A stretch of DNA of 64,000 bases from Cryptomeria japonica (GCF_030272615.1 NC_081406.1:262474624-262538623), one strand, 5' to 3'; shown: positions 12,096 to 25,039, counted from the stretch's first letter. The notes: generated by a model from the sequence alone, not told the origin. Translations and numbers: made by a program.

Positions 12096-12700
12096 TATTC
12101 CTATTGGAATCTTTGATCTCCTTTTTATAGTGATAGCGATCTCCTTTATTTGCTATCCACAACTCCTTGAATGACATTGAAAATACTTCGCCCTTTCAAC
12201 TTGGGCAGGTTCCCTTTGCAATTTTTTTATTTTAACTAAACCATGAACTCTCCTTCCCAAACATGCAATTCAATCTGCAATCTAACTAGGCAATGCTTTC
12301 TACATTCATATGGTTGCAAGTGCAGCTTCCTCTTTGCCAGGATTTAACAACAATGGCTCTTAATATAACTTAGCTATGGGTAGCTTAATAAAGAGCAACG
12401 ATCTTCAAATTCTCCAAATTATGCAACAACTTTTCCTTCTTCAATCAACTGTGATCTTCCCTTTCAAGCAGAGGGCTTCCAAATTAGAAACATTATTTGA
12501 CTGCACCTCTCTATCCCTTGGGTGGTAGAAAAAAGATAATTTATTTAGAAAATCTATGGCTTTATCTTCTTTGATCATTCAATGACTTTCTTTTGCACGA
12601 GTTTTCTTATTCTTATACAATCCTTTAACATGCGACAACCCTTGTCATTTAGACTTTCTGACTTTAGGGTAGTCTTGGTGGCCTCCCTCCTTGTGGATCT
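12096..12700. other. Intergenic, nothing recognised
   Basis: Mixed-composition sequence with short frames only; probably more internal transposon sequence on the minus strand, unassigned. Confidence 0.35.
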
Positions 12701-13970
12701 TGTCCTACCTCAACCCTCTCTCCAACATCCCTATGTCCGTCCCTTCCCCTCACCACCCTCCTCTTCTCCATCTCCTTTGTCTCCTCCCACCTCTATCCTC
12801 CTCATCCTCATCCTCAACTATCAAAGGCTCATCTGGGTCTGTCAACCTAGGTACTGGATGTGCTGGAAAATAGGCGGCATACTCTGCATCTGTGCCTGCG
12901 TCAACCACATCCCTCTGTAGATCCCAAGGCATAGGAACCAACTTCTCAAACTATGTAACAACAACATCATAAGACAAAGTCATCCTCTAGTGTGCCTGCT
13001 TTCGCACAATCTGTGCAAACTCTCCTGATCCCCAAGGTATCCTCTACTGCCGCCCAAACTGCTTGCATACCCTATCAATGAGATGTCTGTCTAGTATATA
13101 GGGCATCCGCTCGATCAAATACCTGCTCATGAAAACATAAGGAAGCTCTATGGAATCCTCATCCCAATCCTCATAGTCTAGATAGGGTCTCCATATGACA
13201 CTATCTATGTCATCTATCACCCATCTCCAATACTCCACCTTCCCAATCCGTGGATGAGAAGTGATCATACTATACAAGTGAGAATAGGATTTTCCATGCC
13301 CTCTCCCTCTAAAATGCACCATCTTAGTCACTGCAATGTGCTTATATGACCATACTTGTAGAATAATAACCCCACAACCTAGCTCGCAGCCACCGAGATA
13401 CACAAACTAGTGTAGCTCATGATACAAGTGTGCCAAGACACATGGACCCCATGCATATCTAGTGTGTTGTGTCACTAATATCTCCAGAGTCCTCCCCCAA
13501 CCAACAACCATACCTCGTTTCACCTTGTTTGGACAAAGGTAGCCACTAATCACTCCTCCAGCCACTGTCGATAGTTTTCATCCAGTAGATATCATAACCT
13601 TCTAGTTGACATGACCCGATCTCATCTCCAGCTCTGGGTCACCAAAGACTCATCTCAATGCATCTTTGTCTCTCTCCCTATCACATGACACCAATTCACC
13701 ATGGATCAGTATCCTTGAGATCTTGTATACATCCTCTAAAGTGATTGACATCTCACCAGTTAGCAAATAAAATGAACAAGTCTCAGAGTGCCATCTCTCT
13801 GCTAGAGTAGTTAGTAATCCTCTGTTCACCCAAATTTCAGGCAGATACATGATGTATCTCAGTCCCATAGCCTCCACAGCTGCCCACTTCTCGAAGGTCA
13901 ACTCTAGTCGTAACCTCTGTGTCACAGGGAATCTCTCCCGCAACTCTATTTGGGGCAAGTACTCCTGCAT
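12700..13970 (-). pseudogene. Plant mobile domain (PMD, PF10536-type) relic
   Basis: On the minus strand the order matches the plant mobile domain found in MAIN/MAIL-type host proteins and also in gypsy and Mutator transposons. An N-terminal block contains MGLRYIMYLPEIWVNRGLL and AERWHSETCSFYLLTGEMSI, then TLEDVYKISRILIHGELV. A middle block resembles LAHLYHELH followed by GGCELGCGVIILQVWSYKHI. A later block contains PYLDYEDWDEDSIELPYVFM and a C-terminal tail rich in DEDEED and arginine. The domain order and spacing are good, but the frame is broken in several places, so this is a fossil. Whether it came from a host gene or a transposon cannot be told here. Confidence 0.7.
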
Positions 13971-14640
13971 CCAATCAAACCAATCATGTCAATCCTAGTG
14001 GTACTCATGTTCATCGCATAGTTCTACTTCAATCCTAGTGGTACTTATGTTCTTCTAGATAGTGCTACTTTAATCCTAGTGGTACTTATGTTCATCACAT
14101 AGTGCTACTTCTATCCTAGTGCTTATGTCTATCGCATGGCACTGCACCCTTGTGTATATGTTCATCACATTTCAATTGATCCTATTTAGAGGCCCTGCTT
14201 GAGTGTATCTTCTTAGCAACTTATCCAATTGGCAACATATGTTTATCACAGAAATGTCAATTCTAGCCTATCTCTCAGTTTGTCTTCTCTAAAGGCCCTG
14301 CTTGAGTGCATCCTCTCAGTAGATTATCCAATCGATAGCGTATGTTCATCACAAAACTGTTAGACATAAGCATGTTTTTGCAACACAAACATGGTTTTAA
14401 TCAACCCATATGTGCTTTCTTTCCCTAGACGTGCCTGTACATCATAGACACGACAATGTTCTACATAGACGTGCTTGTCTTTCACAAACATGCCCCCTTG
14501 ACATAGATGCATCCCTATCTAAACATAGACGTAATTACATGCATAGACGCGACAAAACCTGACCTAGACGCACTAGTAGTGCAAAACACCGATTATGCAT
14601 TTTTGCTTATCTACCCTAAAGTGCATTAATGACAACAATA
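13970..14640. repeat. Short tandem and interspersed repeats upstream of the PMD relic
   Basis: From 13993 to about 14135, units of about 45-55 bp repeat TCAATCCTAGTGGTACTTATG with GTTCATCACATAGTGCTACT. From 14410 to 14580, variants of CATAGACGTGC / ACATAGACGC recur about eight times. No gene is visible. The block sits directly 5' of the minus-strand PMD relic and may be its old upstream region. Confidence 0.7.
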
Positions 14641-14649
14641 AATGCATAA

Positions 14650-15480
14650 ATGTTCAAAGAGGCTTCGAGGTACTTAATGGCTCACCCATGTCGTCTGGTC
14701 TCTGATATCGCCAGACTTGATCGAACCTGTGAACTCTATCCATCTTCGCTAACTGCTTTGACTTCTCTAAGCTCTTTTGCCACTAACTTCTCTGACTTCT
14801 ATAATGTTACTCCTTTTCAATTAAGAGATTCTTATAGGAGTGGCTTTAACATAATATCAAAACAAGGGTTTAAAGGACAACGACTTGAAAAATTTGAACA
14901 AGGAATTAGAGTCCCTATAAACCCTCCTACACAAACTAGCACATAAGGCCTAGGAAATTATCACAATTCTCCTATGGAGGATATCCTTAGGATTCAAGAC
15001 TTCAAAGATCATCTTGCAAGAAAAAAAACCTATCGTTCATGTAAAAGTGCTTCTTCAAAAACTCATTTTTACTCATATCACCAAACTAATGATCACACTA
15101 CCAATGATTGTCCTTATTTTCAAAATGGAATGCAAGGACTCATTGATACAAGTATAGTTAAAATAATAGATGACAATCCTTCTTCTTCTAACAATCCTAA
15201 TCCTACATCACAACAGACAAATCCTAATCTTATTGATGATTAGGAAAGGTTAGCAACTAGAATCTTTTGGAAATTAAAGTACGATAAGAACATTGTTTTT
15301 TCCTTCTATAAAGTTTAGCAAAAAAAATAAAGAAGGTAGTGAGCATTGTCTTTTTCATCATAGTTATTGTCATTCTCTTGGAAAATGTAAAGCATTGAAG
15401 GGATTTGTTCAAGAACAATTTGATAATTCTCAAATAAATCTTCCATTGATGTTGCTCTCTTTCTTGGTGAGAAAGTAGTG
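14650..15480 (+). mobile_element. Gypsy-type gag fragment
   Basis: Two open stretches look like the C-terminal half of a plant Ty3/gypsy gag. The clearest part is HFYSYHQTNDHTTNDCPYF, followed by QGLIDTSIVKIID, which follows the usual C..H...GH.T..C..LK..IQ.LID pattern of these elements. Upstream is a less diagnostic serine-rich stretch. It is a broken fragment without recognisable protease, RT or LTR here. Confidence 0.6.
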
Positions 15481-16475
15481 TCTTAGCACTCTTCTCACCC
15501 TCCATGTTGATCCTCGCCCTATGCCACAAGTAGTTAACTTAATTGGGGGCTCTTTGCCATAAGAGGTTATGTTTTTTCAAAATCAAACATATTGGGGCAG
15601 CAACATGGTTCATCCATCCTTATTTCTTCTTTTCGTTCTCTCTATCTAAAATTTCACTAATTTCCTTTAGAGGTTGCATTTTTCATATTTTGATATCCTT
15701 TCTTGCATGAAATGGTATGTCTCTTATGATAAATCTCTCCTTGGGGGAGTTTGTGATCTTTCATTCTCTCTTTCTCTCTCTATCTCTCTTTGAAGATTAC
15801 CTCTTCTTTAGAGTTGTATTTTACATATATTAATGTCTTTTCTTGCATTGAATATTTATTTGTGTGAGTATGTCATGCATTGGCTTATGTCTACACTCTC
15901 CTTATAGGTTTTAATTCTTCTCATTTTTCTTACACTTGGGGGGCAATGATTTCTTTATATCTTATCCTTTCTAAGGATCCACTTTTTCCTTTGTTGAGAG
16001 GTGTCTGTTTATGATTTGATGTCATTCCTTGTGTGAAGTTGTTGTTTGCTCAAGGATTCTCTAGTCTTGTGCAAGAGATGTATGTCCTTAATTACAACCT
16101 CTTTTTGACTTGGCAATGTATATCTATTATAGATTTACCCCTTCACATTGGGTCAAAAGAGTGTCATCCTTCATCAATAATCCCTTTCACCTAGCAATAA
16201 GGGGAAGGTATGCATTCTTGTTCTCCTTCCTTTCTTTTGGTAGAAGATGTTATGTTTGTTCAAGAACTCCTCTTGGAGGTAGATGTCTTTGGATCAAATA
16301 TCTCTTCTCCTCCAAGTATCCTTTTTACACTTGTTGCAAGATATCTCCTTGGTGTTGAAGGTGGGTATCCTTGTTTCTAGCTTCCTTAAGACATCAACAT
16401 AGGGGCTATGTTGACATCTTAATTGGGGAGAACCCATATTTCCCTCTTTGTATTATATCATACCATATCCTTGCA
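15481..16475. other. Probable internal or LTR sequence of the same gypsy-like debris
   Basis: Sequence rich in TTCTCTCT and CTTTCTTGCATG words with GTATGTCATGCATTGG-like segments. No domain is visible. Its position between two gypsy fragments suggests transposon origin. Confidence 0.35.
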
Positions 16476-16835
16476 TGTCTTAAATGGGGTGTTTAGGCTT
16501 GGAACCAAAGAAACAAAACTCTTATACGAGATGCTTCATGCCCGAAACCATATGCAACATTTGATATATGTCTTAGATGGGGTATACATCATCGAAACCA
16601 AAGAAAACAAACTCTTACATGGGATATCCTCGAAACCATGCATGTATTTGTCTTAAATGCAGTTACACATTCTAGAAACCAGAGAAAAAAAACTCTTAAA
16701 TGAGATGTTATCAGAATTAGACTTGCCCCTTGGAATTTGTATTTGCATTATATGTCTTAAACATTTTGATGCATGCTCGAAACTAGAGAAAACAAACTCT
16801 TATACGGGGTGCTATATACTTGAAACCAGACATCA
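16476..16835 (+). repeat. Diverged tandem repeat, 4 units of ~80-105 bp
   Basis: Four units each start TGTCTTAAATG or similar and contain GAAACCAGAGAAAACAAACTCTTA and a GAGATGC word. Unit starts are near 16476, 16569, 16650 and 16752. Frames that cross the block are open only because the units are short of stops. Confidence 0.75.
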
Positions 16836-16989
16836 CTTGGACAAAATTTGTCAAAACAGTCTTAGAAGATGCTATTAATTATATTCATAAATGCACTAGG
16901 GCATTGGTGAGACCAAAGATAACATATAAAATTATAGTTCCCATATCTTGTTCTAAAGGTCATCTTATGAATGTCTTCATCCTCCAGCC

Positions 16990-19830
16990 TCAATCGATAA
17001 TAACCTGACTACAAATTGATATTATAGAACACTATTACCTTGCACATTTGATCAAATAGATCATCTATGTATGGTACATGACACTTACTTCTTATCATTT
17101 CCTTGCTTGGCATATGATATTCAATGCATAATAATAAAGTGTCATCCTTGTTTTTGATAAAGACCGGGGGGGCTCCCCATTGTGATACACTAGGTCTTAT
17201 CAAACTCTTTCTTAGCAACTATTAAAGTTTTGCTTTAAATTCCATTAATTATTTCATTGTCATATGGTATGGAGCCTTGGATACTAATTCTACTCCTGAA
17301 ACTAGGTCAATTGAAAAATCAAACACTCTCTCGGGAGGAACCCTAGTAACTCTTGATGAAAGACATCTTGATAGTCCCAAAGATAAGGGTACTTTTCTAC
17401 AAAATTTTCTCCTTGTTAACTAGATTCTTCTAGCCCTAGTCGATTGAGATTTGAAGATTCATAAAACATCATATCATCTAAAAAGATTATCTCCCTGGGC
17501 TCTTCTAACTCTTCCATCTTAACTAAAAATAACTGACACCCTTCCTTTTGACTCTTTTTAATTGCATGGCAAAAATTTACCAAATCCTAACTTCTCGCTG
17601 AGTGGTTTGTATGAGTACCCTATTTCCAACATCAATTAGGCACTCTACTATTTTGGAGAAACAATCAACCTTTTCTCTATGTCTCCACAACTAATTCATT
17701 CCTAGAATAATGTCACAAGATCGTAAGGAGGCTATACAAATTCACTTTAGTTGAAGACCTTGGAAGATCAATCCTAGCTTCAAATAAAAATTTTTGTACC
17801 TAAGCTCTTATCTGATTTGCATACTCTATTGACCATGATTTCTCTATATAACCAACTCTTTTAGGAAATCTACTCACTATCATGCTTGCAATGAAACTCT
17901 CAATTGCATCCATATCTACGACAATATAAATTGGCTTCCTGTAAAGCAACCTTATGGTCTCAATTGGTGTTATCTAGTACTCGGCCTACCTATTGGCCAA
18001 TGTTGCATGGATCCATTATTGGAAGGCTTCCTGCTGAGTGGGTAAAGGCTTCCTATGTTGTGGTACCCTCGATTCTTGTATGGGCACTGATTAGTATAGT
18101 TTTCACCTCCACAAGTGAAGCATCCCCCTGGAGGTCATCTCCTCTTTGAAATCCTATTATAACTATCTCCATCCTTCCTAGAGTTGTCAAAGTTCTTCTT
18201 ATCTCCTCTGCATTCATACTTGTTTCCTTTAAATCCTTTATCATTTCTTTTTCTTGACTCATGTTTTCCACCCTTCTTCTTGAAAGGTTGAAAATATTGA
18301 GACCATTTGTACTTCTTTTGGCTCTTCTCTCTATATGTAGTGTTTTTTCTTTATTCTTTGCTCTTGCCCAATTTTCTTCTCATACACCTCATCCATGGTG
18401 GTCAATCTAAGTACATCAATCATGCAACTAATTTGGTTATTTAATCCCATGATGAACTTCCTAATTCTAAATCTCTTGTTATCTTGGTATTGCAATACAT
18501 ACTCAAGGAGTCGTGTGAATTTATCCCAATACTCATTAATACAGGAGTCTCCTTGACATAGGTTTTGGAAATCCATCAACTTCCGATCAAAGAGTAGTTC
18601 TAGTAGCCACATTTGCCTAAATATAACTATGAATTGATCCCATGTTAAGCTTGTGGATTTTAGTCCCAATTCAACCTTCTTATTTTCCCATGATGTTGCG
18701 GTTTCCCAAAACAATTGTAAAATGCTCCCCAAGCTACCTTGGTTATTTTTGAGTAGTTACAAATATTGAAGCATGCTTCCATTTTTGTGAGCCAAGCCTT
18801 AACATTGTTGCTTGACACTAAGTCCTAACAATTAGGGTGTGTGACCTTTTTCATATCATGGGACAATTCAAAAGCCAATTAGTTTTTCATCTCCATTTGA
18901 GTTATAACTTCAACGTGTTTTGCTTTGGGCTTACACAAATTATTGTATTCTTATCTACTAAAGGCTTCCCTATCTTTGGTTTCCTAGTCATTTCCCTCCA
19001 TTCTACTTTGGTTCATAACCTATTGCTCAAGGTTTCTAAGTCTAGCTCTAGTGTCATTCATAATGGTCAATAACTAGTCTCAAAGGGATTAGGCCCCTCT
19101 TGTGGCCCTCAAAAATCATCCGTAGAATGTTCCATATATCTACAATAGTCCCTAAAATGCATAAATATGTTTATTAATAAAAGAGAAACTAAAATTTCAT
19201 TTCCAGTCCTTTAAATTAAAACATCAATGAATATTTATTCACAACAAAATTGGTTCTCTTTTATTCATTTCAAAATATGTACAACATTTACAATATCAAG
19301 TTACATTCCCTTTTTGTACAATATTCAAGTTCACAAGTCTAAGAACCACTATTTCCGTTGGTATGAGATGTCTCTATGGGGTCTTCTTACCCTTCAAAGC
19401 TAGATGGTATACATGCATTCCCTCAAATGGAGTAGGGAACCATACGCTCCTTGTTTCTACCTTTACATTCTTTCCCTCAAATGGGGTTTCATGAGTTTTC
19501 TCTTGAGTTACATTCAAATTTAAAGATGAAGAAGGATATGGAGTTTCCTTGTTCTCTTTAGGCCACATTTTACTCTCCTTTTGGAGTCTCTTTACAACAT
19601 TAGCTAGGGTTTCATTGTCTATTAGTAGTGTGCATTTAGAGTAGTCATACTTGGTTTTGTGTTTTTGGAGAATTTTAGGTCATGGCATGCACACCTTCTT
19701 CCTTGGGGCCTAATGGATTCTCATCTTGTCCAATGAACATTTACAATTTTTTTGTTAGCTACACCTAGGTTATATAGTTTCAGGTGGCGAGCTCCTAAGT
19801 CCAATACTGAACCTAGTAGCTTTGATATCA
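16990..19830 (-). mobile_element. Ty3/gypsy retrotransposon, 5' part (PBS, gag, protease, start of RT)
   Basis: On the minus strand a primer-binding-site-like TGATATCAAAGC (19830-19818) is followed by a leader. Gag lies at about 18732-18331, with a retrotrans_gag-like WDQFIVIFRQMW and INEYWDKFTRLLEYVLQYQD. A basic linker follows, then a protease-like stretch (about 17880-17600). The RT start lies at about 17218-17010, with SVSQWGAPPVFIKNKDDTL, LCIEYHMPSKEMI and IDDLFDQM. Homology stops abruptly at about 16990, just after the first RT blocks, so RNase H and integrase are absent. It carries many breaks and is an old fossil. Confidence 0.8.
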
Positions 19831-19832
19831 TA

Positions 19833-20810
19833 TGTGACAAGCTCATTACTTCAAACAAGAAAAGTAATTTAACATTCTCATCATAAACCAAAAGTTGCTT
19901 CTAAAAAATGCATGTGATTTTTTTGCATTGAATTAACTTTATTTAATGAATTGACAATGAACAAGCATCATTTATGAATAATTGGAAATGCTAAACAATG
20001 TTGAGAAAGAGATTAGCAAGTATAATCTCTAGATACTTTCATCTTTCGATTTAAACGTTGAAGAGCATAACATAAATAAAGAGGGTTAAGAGTTTAGATT
20101 ATGCTATAATTCTAGATGACTGAACTATATCACAAGTTTCACCGTGATTCTATGTGAGGGAGAGAGTCACTCAAGTGCTTTTCCTCCACCCATAGGCTTG
20201 GTAGTCCCCCACACACCTTCCTACCAAAATTGGCCCTACCCTTCATGAAGGCACATCTACAATAATTTGTCAAGGTTTTCATCTAAGCTTGGTGTTTGTA
20301 TCCTATATAGCTCTAGTTGGTCACACAAATATAGACCTTGACTAAGTATGCATGACCTCGGGACTAGACTATGTATTTGGACATGGTGAACTGAGTAGGT
20401 ACAAGCAGAACTTTGTGCCACCTTGGCCAAAGGTTTTTTATGCTAAGCACTTTCAAGAAGTGCAGTCAACTACTCACCCACCCCTACTCAACTTGCAAGC
20501 TACAAACATCATATGATTATGACTCTTGACTTAATCACATTTGGTTGATGGAGAAACTTTGGTCACATCTTGACTAAGTATGCATGACCCCGGGACTAGA
20601 CTATGTATTTGGACATGGTGAACTGAGTAGGTGCAAGCAGAACTTTGTGCCACCTTGGCCAAAGGTTTTTTATGCTAAGCACTTTCAAGAAGTGCAGTCA
20701 ACTACTCACCCACCCCTACTCAACTTGCAAGCTACAAACATCATATGATTATGACTCTTGACTTAATCACATTTGGTTGATGGAGAAACTTTGGTCACAT
20801 GTCCTCGTAT
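19833..20810 (-). mobile_element. Probable 5' LTR of the minus-strand gypsy element, far end not defined
   Basis: The sequence directly next to the primer-binding site begins TGTGACAAGCTC, with the TG expected of an LTR end. The other end was not found, so the right limit is a guess placed at the end of the internal 232-bp duplication. A CA end further right is possible. Confidence 0.45.
20338..20801. repeat. 232-bp nearly identical tandem duplication
   Basis: The unit at 20338-20569 is repeated at 20570-20801 with only a couple of differences by eye, for example GACCTCGGG against GACCCCGGG. It starts TTGACTAAGTATGCATGAC and ends TTTGGTCACAT. The high identity marks a recent event inside an otherwise old element. 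Confidence 0.95.
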
Positions 20811-21595
20811 ACTGACCTTGGCAATTGCCTTTGTTTAGACCCTTCAATGTACAATAAAGAAAATGTAAATTTATCATGTTATTTTATTTGTGAATCAAAT
20901 TGATAATGCTCAACGACATCACCCCTTACTCTTTGATGACTAGACAAAAAAAATGTTACTTAAATGTAGAAAATTTATTATAGGCCTCTACAACCTCTTT
21001 ATAGTCTGAATTAATATTTTCTAAGAGTACAAAAAATTAACTTAACAATCCAAGACTCTTATGAGATTACCCTTTCATCAAGAAATTTGGGGTGAATAAA
21101 TAGCACATAGCTCTGTGTAAGGTTTCTATTGACGGATAAAGCTTACTAGCCAACTGTTAGGGTATTATTCCCTAATTTAATTAAACCTCGATAAGTGCAG
21201 ATTTCAAGGTTATTCAAACCTCCTACTTATGCATGCCATAAACGTGCAATACCTTTGCACTCTCATGCATGAAATTATCATCCTTTACTCACTGCATACT
21301 ATGAGTTTTATTTTTAAATGTTTATTACAAAGAAAATTTCTCAGCTATTGTATTCTAATGACTGCTTTGAGCTACTTGGCTCATAAATAAGGTTACTTAA
21401 GTAATCATGCTTGCTACTATATTCTAATGATAGAAGTATATGCACAAGAAGCATAACTTAAACAAGAGGCTTGGATAAGAAATAAAACTAATCTTCGTAT
21501 ATATGAAAAATAAAGTAGAACCAAAGCCCGAATTCATTACAGACCTACTCTTATGGTTTTGTATTCATTAGTCTAAAGCTTCAAGCATTATAAGC
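20802..21595. other. Intergenic, nothing recognised
   Basis: AT-rich sequence with no coding signal. It may include the rest of the gypsy LTR. Confidence 0.35.
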
Positions 21596-21731
21596 CACTA
21601 TCTTTCCTTCTAACATTTCTTTTCTTTCTTCAAACTTAATATGTTTCCTAAGATTTTAAGCTACACTATCTTTCCTTCTAACATTTCTTTTCTTTCTTCA
21701 AACTTAATATGTTTCCTAAGATTTTAAGCTA
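21596..21731. repeat. 68-bp perfect or near-perfect tandem duplication
   Basis: CACTATCTTTCCTTCTAACA starts at 21596 and again at 21664. Both units end GATTTTAAGCTA. Confidence 0.95.
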
Positions 21732-21949
21732 CTGCCACTATCAAGAAGTATTTAATGGTTTTGAAGCTTGCCTAGAAAATTTGATAAAGTCAAGTTGATC
21801 TCCTTAGTAGGATTTTTGAGCTTCCACATCTCTACTCCAGTCTTCCCAAATTTGTCTCAACATCATTTCTCTTGCAGAGAAGAGTCGCTTTCTTTCTCTA
21901 AGAAGAATGAGAAACAAGTAAATATTAGGGTGGTCGATTGAATGATAGG

Positions 21950-22590
21950 GGAGGCCTCTATTTGCATCCAAATTTCTTCAAGGTTACATGAGAGAATAAA
22001 GTAAAAAAACTACCTAGTTATGATGGATTGGTTCCAATAATTTGTGGCACCTAAAAATGTTATGTTTGAATCTATAAAAGTGCATGTAGGGTCCCTCTTC
22101 TTGCAAAAAGTGTGAATGACATTCAACACAATCTTGTTAGGAGTCATATTTGTTTCTTCACCTCATGGGTCAAATCTATTGTGCTACCATGTCAAGGTGG
22201 GTGGATGATTGCTAGAGGAGGTCCCATTTTTCACCCCAATAATCTTAATCATTCTAATATATAGACATATGATAAAGTCTCTTAAGAGACTTAAATGCAA
22301 AAAAATACCAAAATATGATGGGGTAGTTCTCAAAATCATGACACCTACAAACATTGTCTATGAACCTCTAGGTGCACGTAGGGTAGCTCTATAATATCCT
22401 ATCTTAGTTTTTCTTATCTCAAAATCATTTGACCATGGTGACGATAGTTGCAATGGTGCAATAAGTGTCAATGACATTCAACACAATCTTTCTAGGAGCC
22501 ATATCTTTTGTCCTTTGGCGCATCCTTACATTCTCCAAGGTTTTAAACCTTTACAATAAAAGAAGACTGCATGGAGAGTGTTGCATAGAA
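21950..22590. repeat. Diverged ~300-320-bp tandem repeat
   Basis: A first copy near 22015-22170 (TATGATGGATTGGTTCC, GTGGCACCTAAAAATGTTAT, GCATGTAGGGT, TGACATTCAACACAATCTT) has a diverged second copy near 22310-22505 with the same words in the same order. The second copy has extra sequence before the TGACATTCAACACAATCTT word. No coding frame is supported. Confidence 0.7.
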
Positions 22591-22989
22591 GTAAGAGAGA
22601 AAGAAAGATATATTGCAAGTACACACAAAATATAAGGAATTAAGGCGTGCAACTATAAGTGAGTTGATGCTTTTGTGGTAGAGAAATGTTGCAATTGTAG
22701 GAAGCATGTGACAATTTCAACGATCCTCCAAGTATGGAAGATGAGGGAAAATAATTCTTTATTGCTAAAAATGTGGTATGTGAAGTTAAAATATTGTATT
22801 ATCCTCTAAGGTAAAATAAATTGAAAAATAAAACACAACCAATTATGAAAAATAAGAAAATATAATAGTTATTCAAAAAATTAGTGGTAAAATTATTCAA
22901 AGAGGATGGAAATGATTATGTGAATGCATTTTCCCATGACAATGTAATGGAGAATGGAGAAGGAATGAAAAATATATAATTATGTGAAT

Positions 22990-23260
22990 GTTATGCATGT
23001 AAGAGATGTTCACTATGTGTACATGATGTGATGAATACATGTGCTAATCACTATGTGTACCTATGTATATGCAATGTGGGCATGAGCTAGTCACATTGTG
23101 TGTGTATGAGGTAGTCATTGTGTTTGTATGTGATGTATGCTTGAGATGATTTTTATGTGTACATGTACTTATTGATATTGTACTAATATCTATTTTGGGT
23201 ATGCTTGACACCATAGTATTATGGATGGAGTGAATTAGAAACATAATATCAATTATCAAT
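22990..23260 (+). repeat. GT-rich degenerate minisatellite
   Basis: Irregular repeats of ATGTGTACATG, CACTATGTGTAC and GTATGTGATG words. It is low complexity. The ACAC-rich frame read from the other strand is not a protein. Confidence 0.6.
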
Positions 23261-24082
23261 TGTTATTTAAAAGAGAGGTCAGAGATCTCCTAAATGTGTG
23301 GAATAAGTCATTATATACTTGGTGTATAAACTATTGATTATTTGATTCACATTAATGATTGGTAGGTAGAGTCATTTTGAATGGAAAACCTCAAGGAACA
23401 AGATTTGATATAAGAATTTGTCATGATATGAGAGCTTATCCTATGTAGTACAAAAATGGAAGGTTGTGGCATAGAGTTGCTACCATTGATATTGTTTGAT
23501 GAGGCTTGTAACACTTTCAATTAAAGAGAAATTGCTTGATCAATAAAGAGGGTACTTAAGATGCAATGAAATTGTTTTAAAATAAAAAATTGGTAGTGAC
23601 CAAGGGTGATTATTACACAAATATTTTTAAACTAAAAATTTCTCAAAATACAAGTAAGACATTTTTCAAATAGGTTCCATATAATTTGTCATATAAAATC
23701 AAGCACATTTTTGTTGTTCTACTTGCACAAATCAACCTATAATTTTTTACGTACACATACATTGTGTTCACAAATACTTCCACTTATTTGCACCCATAAT
23801 TAATAAGAAACGAATCTAGTAAATCATGTAAAAGGAGGAAGAGTTTGAAGTTATTATCATTATCTACATATTGTATCCTTTACAACTTGCTATAAATCCC
23901 TTTAACTAGTTTGAAGTTTGAGACTAATAGAGGCCGGTTAGTCATGAGGGTCATAGACTTATATGAGATATTGTATTGCTCCAAAATGTATGATGGTGTT
24001 GATTTAGTTTTTATGGTTTTTTATTATTTGTATGAAGCAAAAAAATGACCTTGGTTGTAAACATGAAAAATATTGGAAAATA
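23261..24082. other. Intergenic, nothing recognised
   Basis: AT-rich sequence without open frames or recognisable repeats. Confidence 0.4.
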
Positions 24083-24390
24083 AACCAAAGATGAACTGGT
24101 CAACAAGAGGGTTGGTAGCTCAATCATAGAGCACCCAAAAACAAATATGAGGTCCTAGGTTTGATTCCCAGTTGGTCCATGCAAAAATAATCTTGGTATT
24201 TAAAGGTTAGGTTAGTAGAGCTAGGTGAAGCTATGATCCCTAGGCACTTATAGTGTGGCTCAAGAGGGGTCTTTGAAAATGACCTACAATTGAACCAAAG
24301 ATAGACTTATTACTAAGAGGGCTAATAGGTCTATGGTAGAGAACCCCCATAGCAAATGATAGGTCCTAGGTTTGACTATATTAGAAAAAT
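24083..24390 (+). mobile_element. tRNA-derived SINE-like element, tandem (second copy truncated)
   Basis: The first head shows a pol III A box (GGTAGCTCAATCATAG, 24114-24129) and a B box (GGTTTGATTCC, 24159-24169) at tRNA-like spacing, in a stretch reading AGAGGGTTGGTAGCTCAATC. About 210 bp later (from about 24293) the head recurs: AACCAAAGAT, AAGAGGGCTAATAGG and TCCTAGGTTTGACTA near 24364-24378. The body between has no tRNA-like fold that I can see. A functional tRNA gene is unlikely: the acceptor arms do not pair well and the tandem copy is degenerate. The family is not identified. Confidence 0.65.
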
Positions 24391-25034
24391 CAAGAGCATT
24401 TACATTTGCACAACAAGAAAAAACATGTACACATTCTTATTTAAAGCATTGCATTCTCATAACTTCCCAAATAATCTATAAACTATCTATGAGAAACTAA
24501 GTCCCAACTAATTAATATTTTAATGCTGAAACTAATTCACTAAGGTGACTTTATTACAACATTTAAACCTTAATTTTTTTAACACCCCCTTAAGGTTTAT
24601 ATTTAAAAAACAAAACAAAAAAAGGAAAGAACGTAAATACTAAAACATGGCTAACTATAATAGCCCATCTAGAAATTTGTGGAAGCATCTCCACCATATC
24701 TTCTAACTCATCTAGAACACCTTAAACTACTTATGTCTAGGAAAATGTCCTAGTTGACTACCAAATCTCTTTGGAGCACCCAAAAATGTTCTAGCCAATC
24801 ATCTAACCTCCTTACAACACCCCAAATTGCTTGTGTCCAAGAAAATATGCTAGTTATTCAATGATACTTGTTAATTGAGACATACTCAACTGTTCAAAAG
24901 TATACCACCTTCGTGAATTGAGACACTCGATTTTCCAAAAGAAAAAGTATCAACCAACTAAAACACAATCTAACTATAAATCAAGACTTATTCCACAATC
25001 CATAGAACACCCCTTTCTTAGTAAATTGAGACAC
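24391..25034. other. Intergenic, nothing recognised
   Basis: AT-rich. A short phrase, AATTGAGACACTCRATT, occurs near 24915 and again near 25024, linking it to the hairpin region that follows. Confidence 0.4.
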
Positions 25035-25039
25035 TCAAT

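Noticed and set aside
24105-24180. Functional tRNA gene
   Set aside because: A and B boxes are present, but the acceptor stem does not pair, and a degenerate second copy lies 210 bp on; a SINE-like origin fits better.
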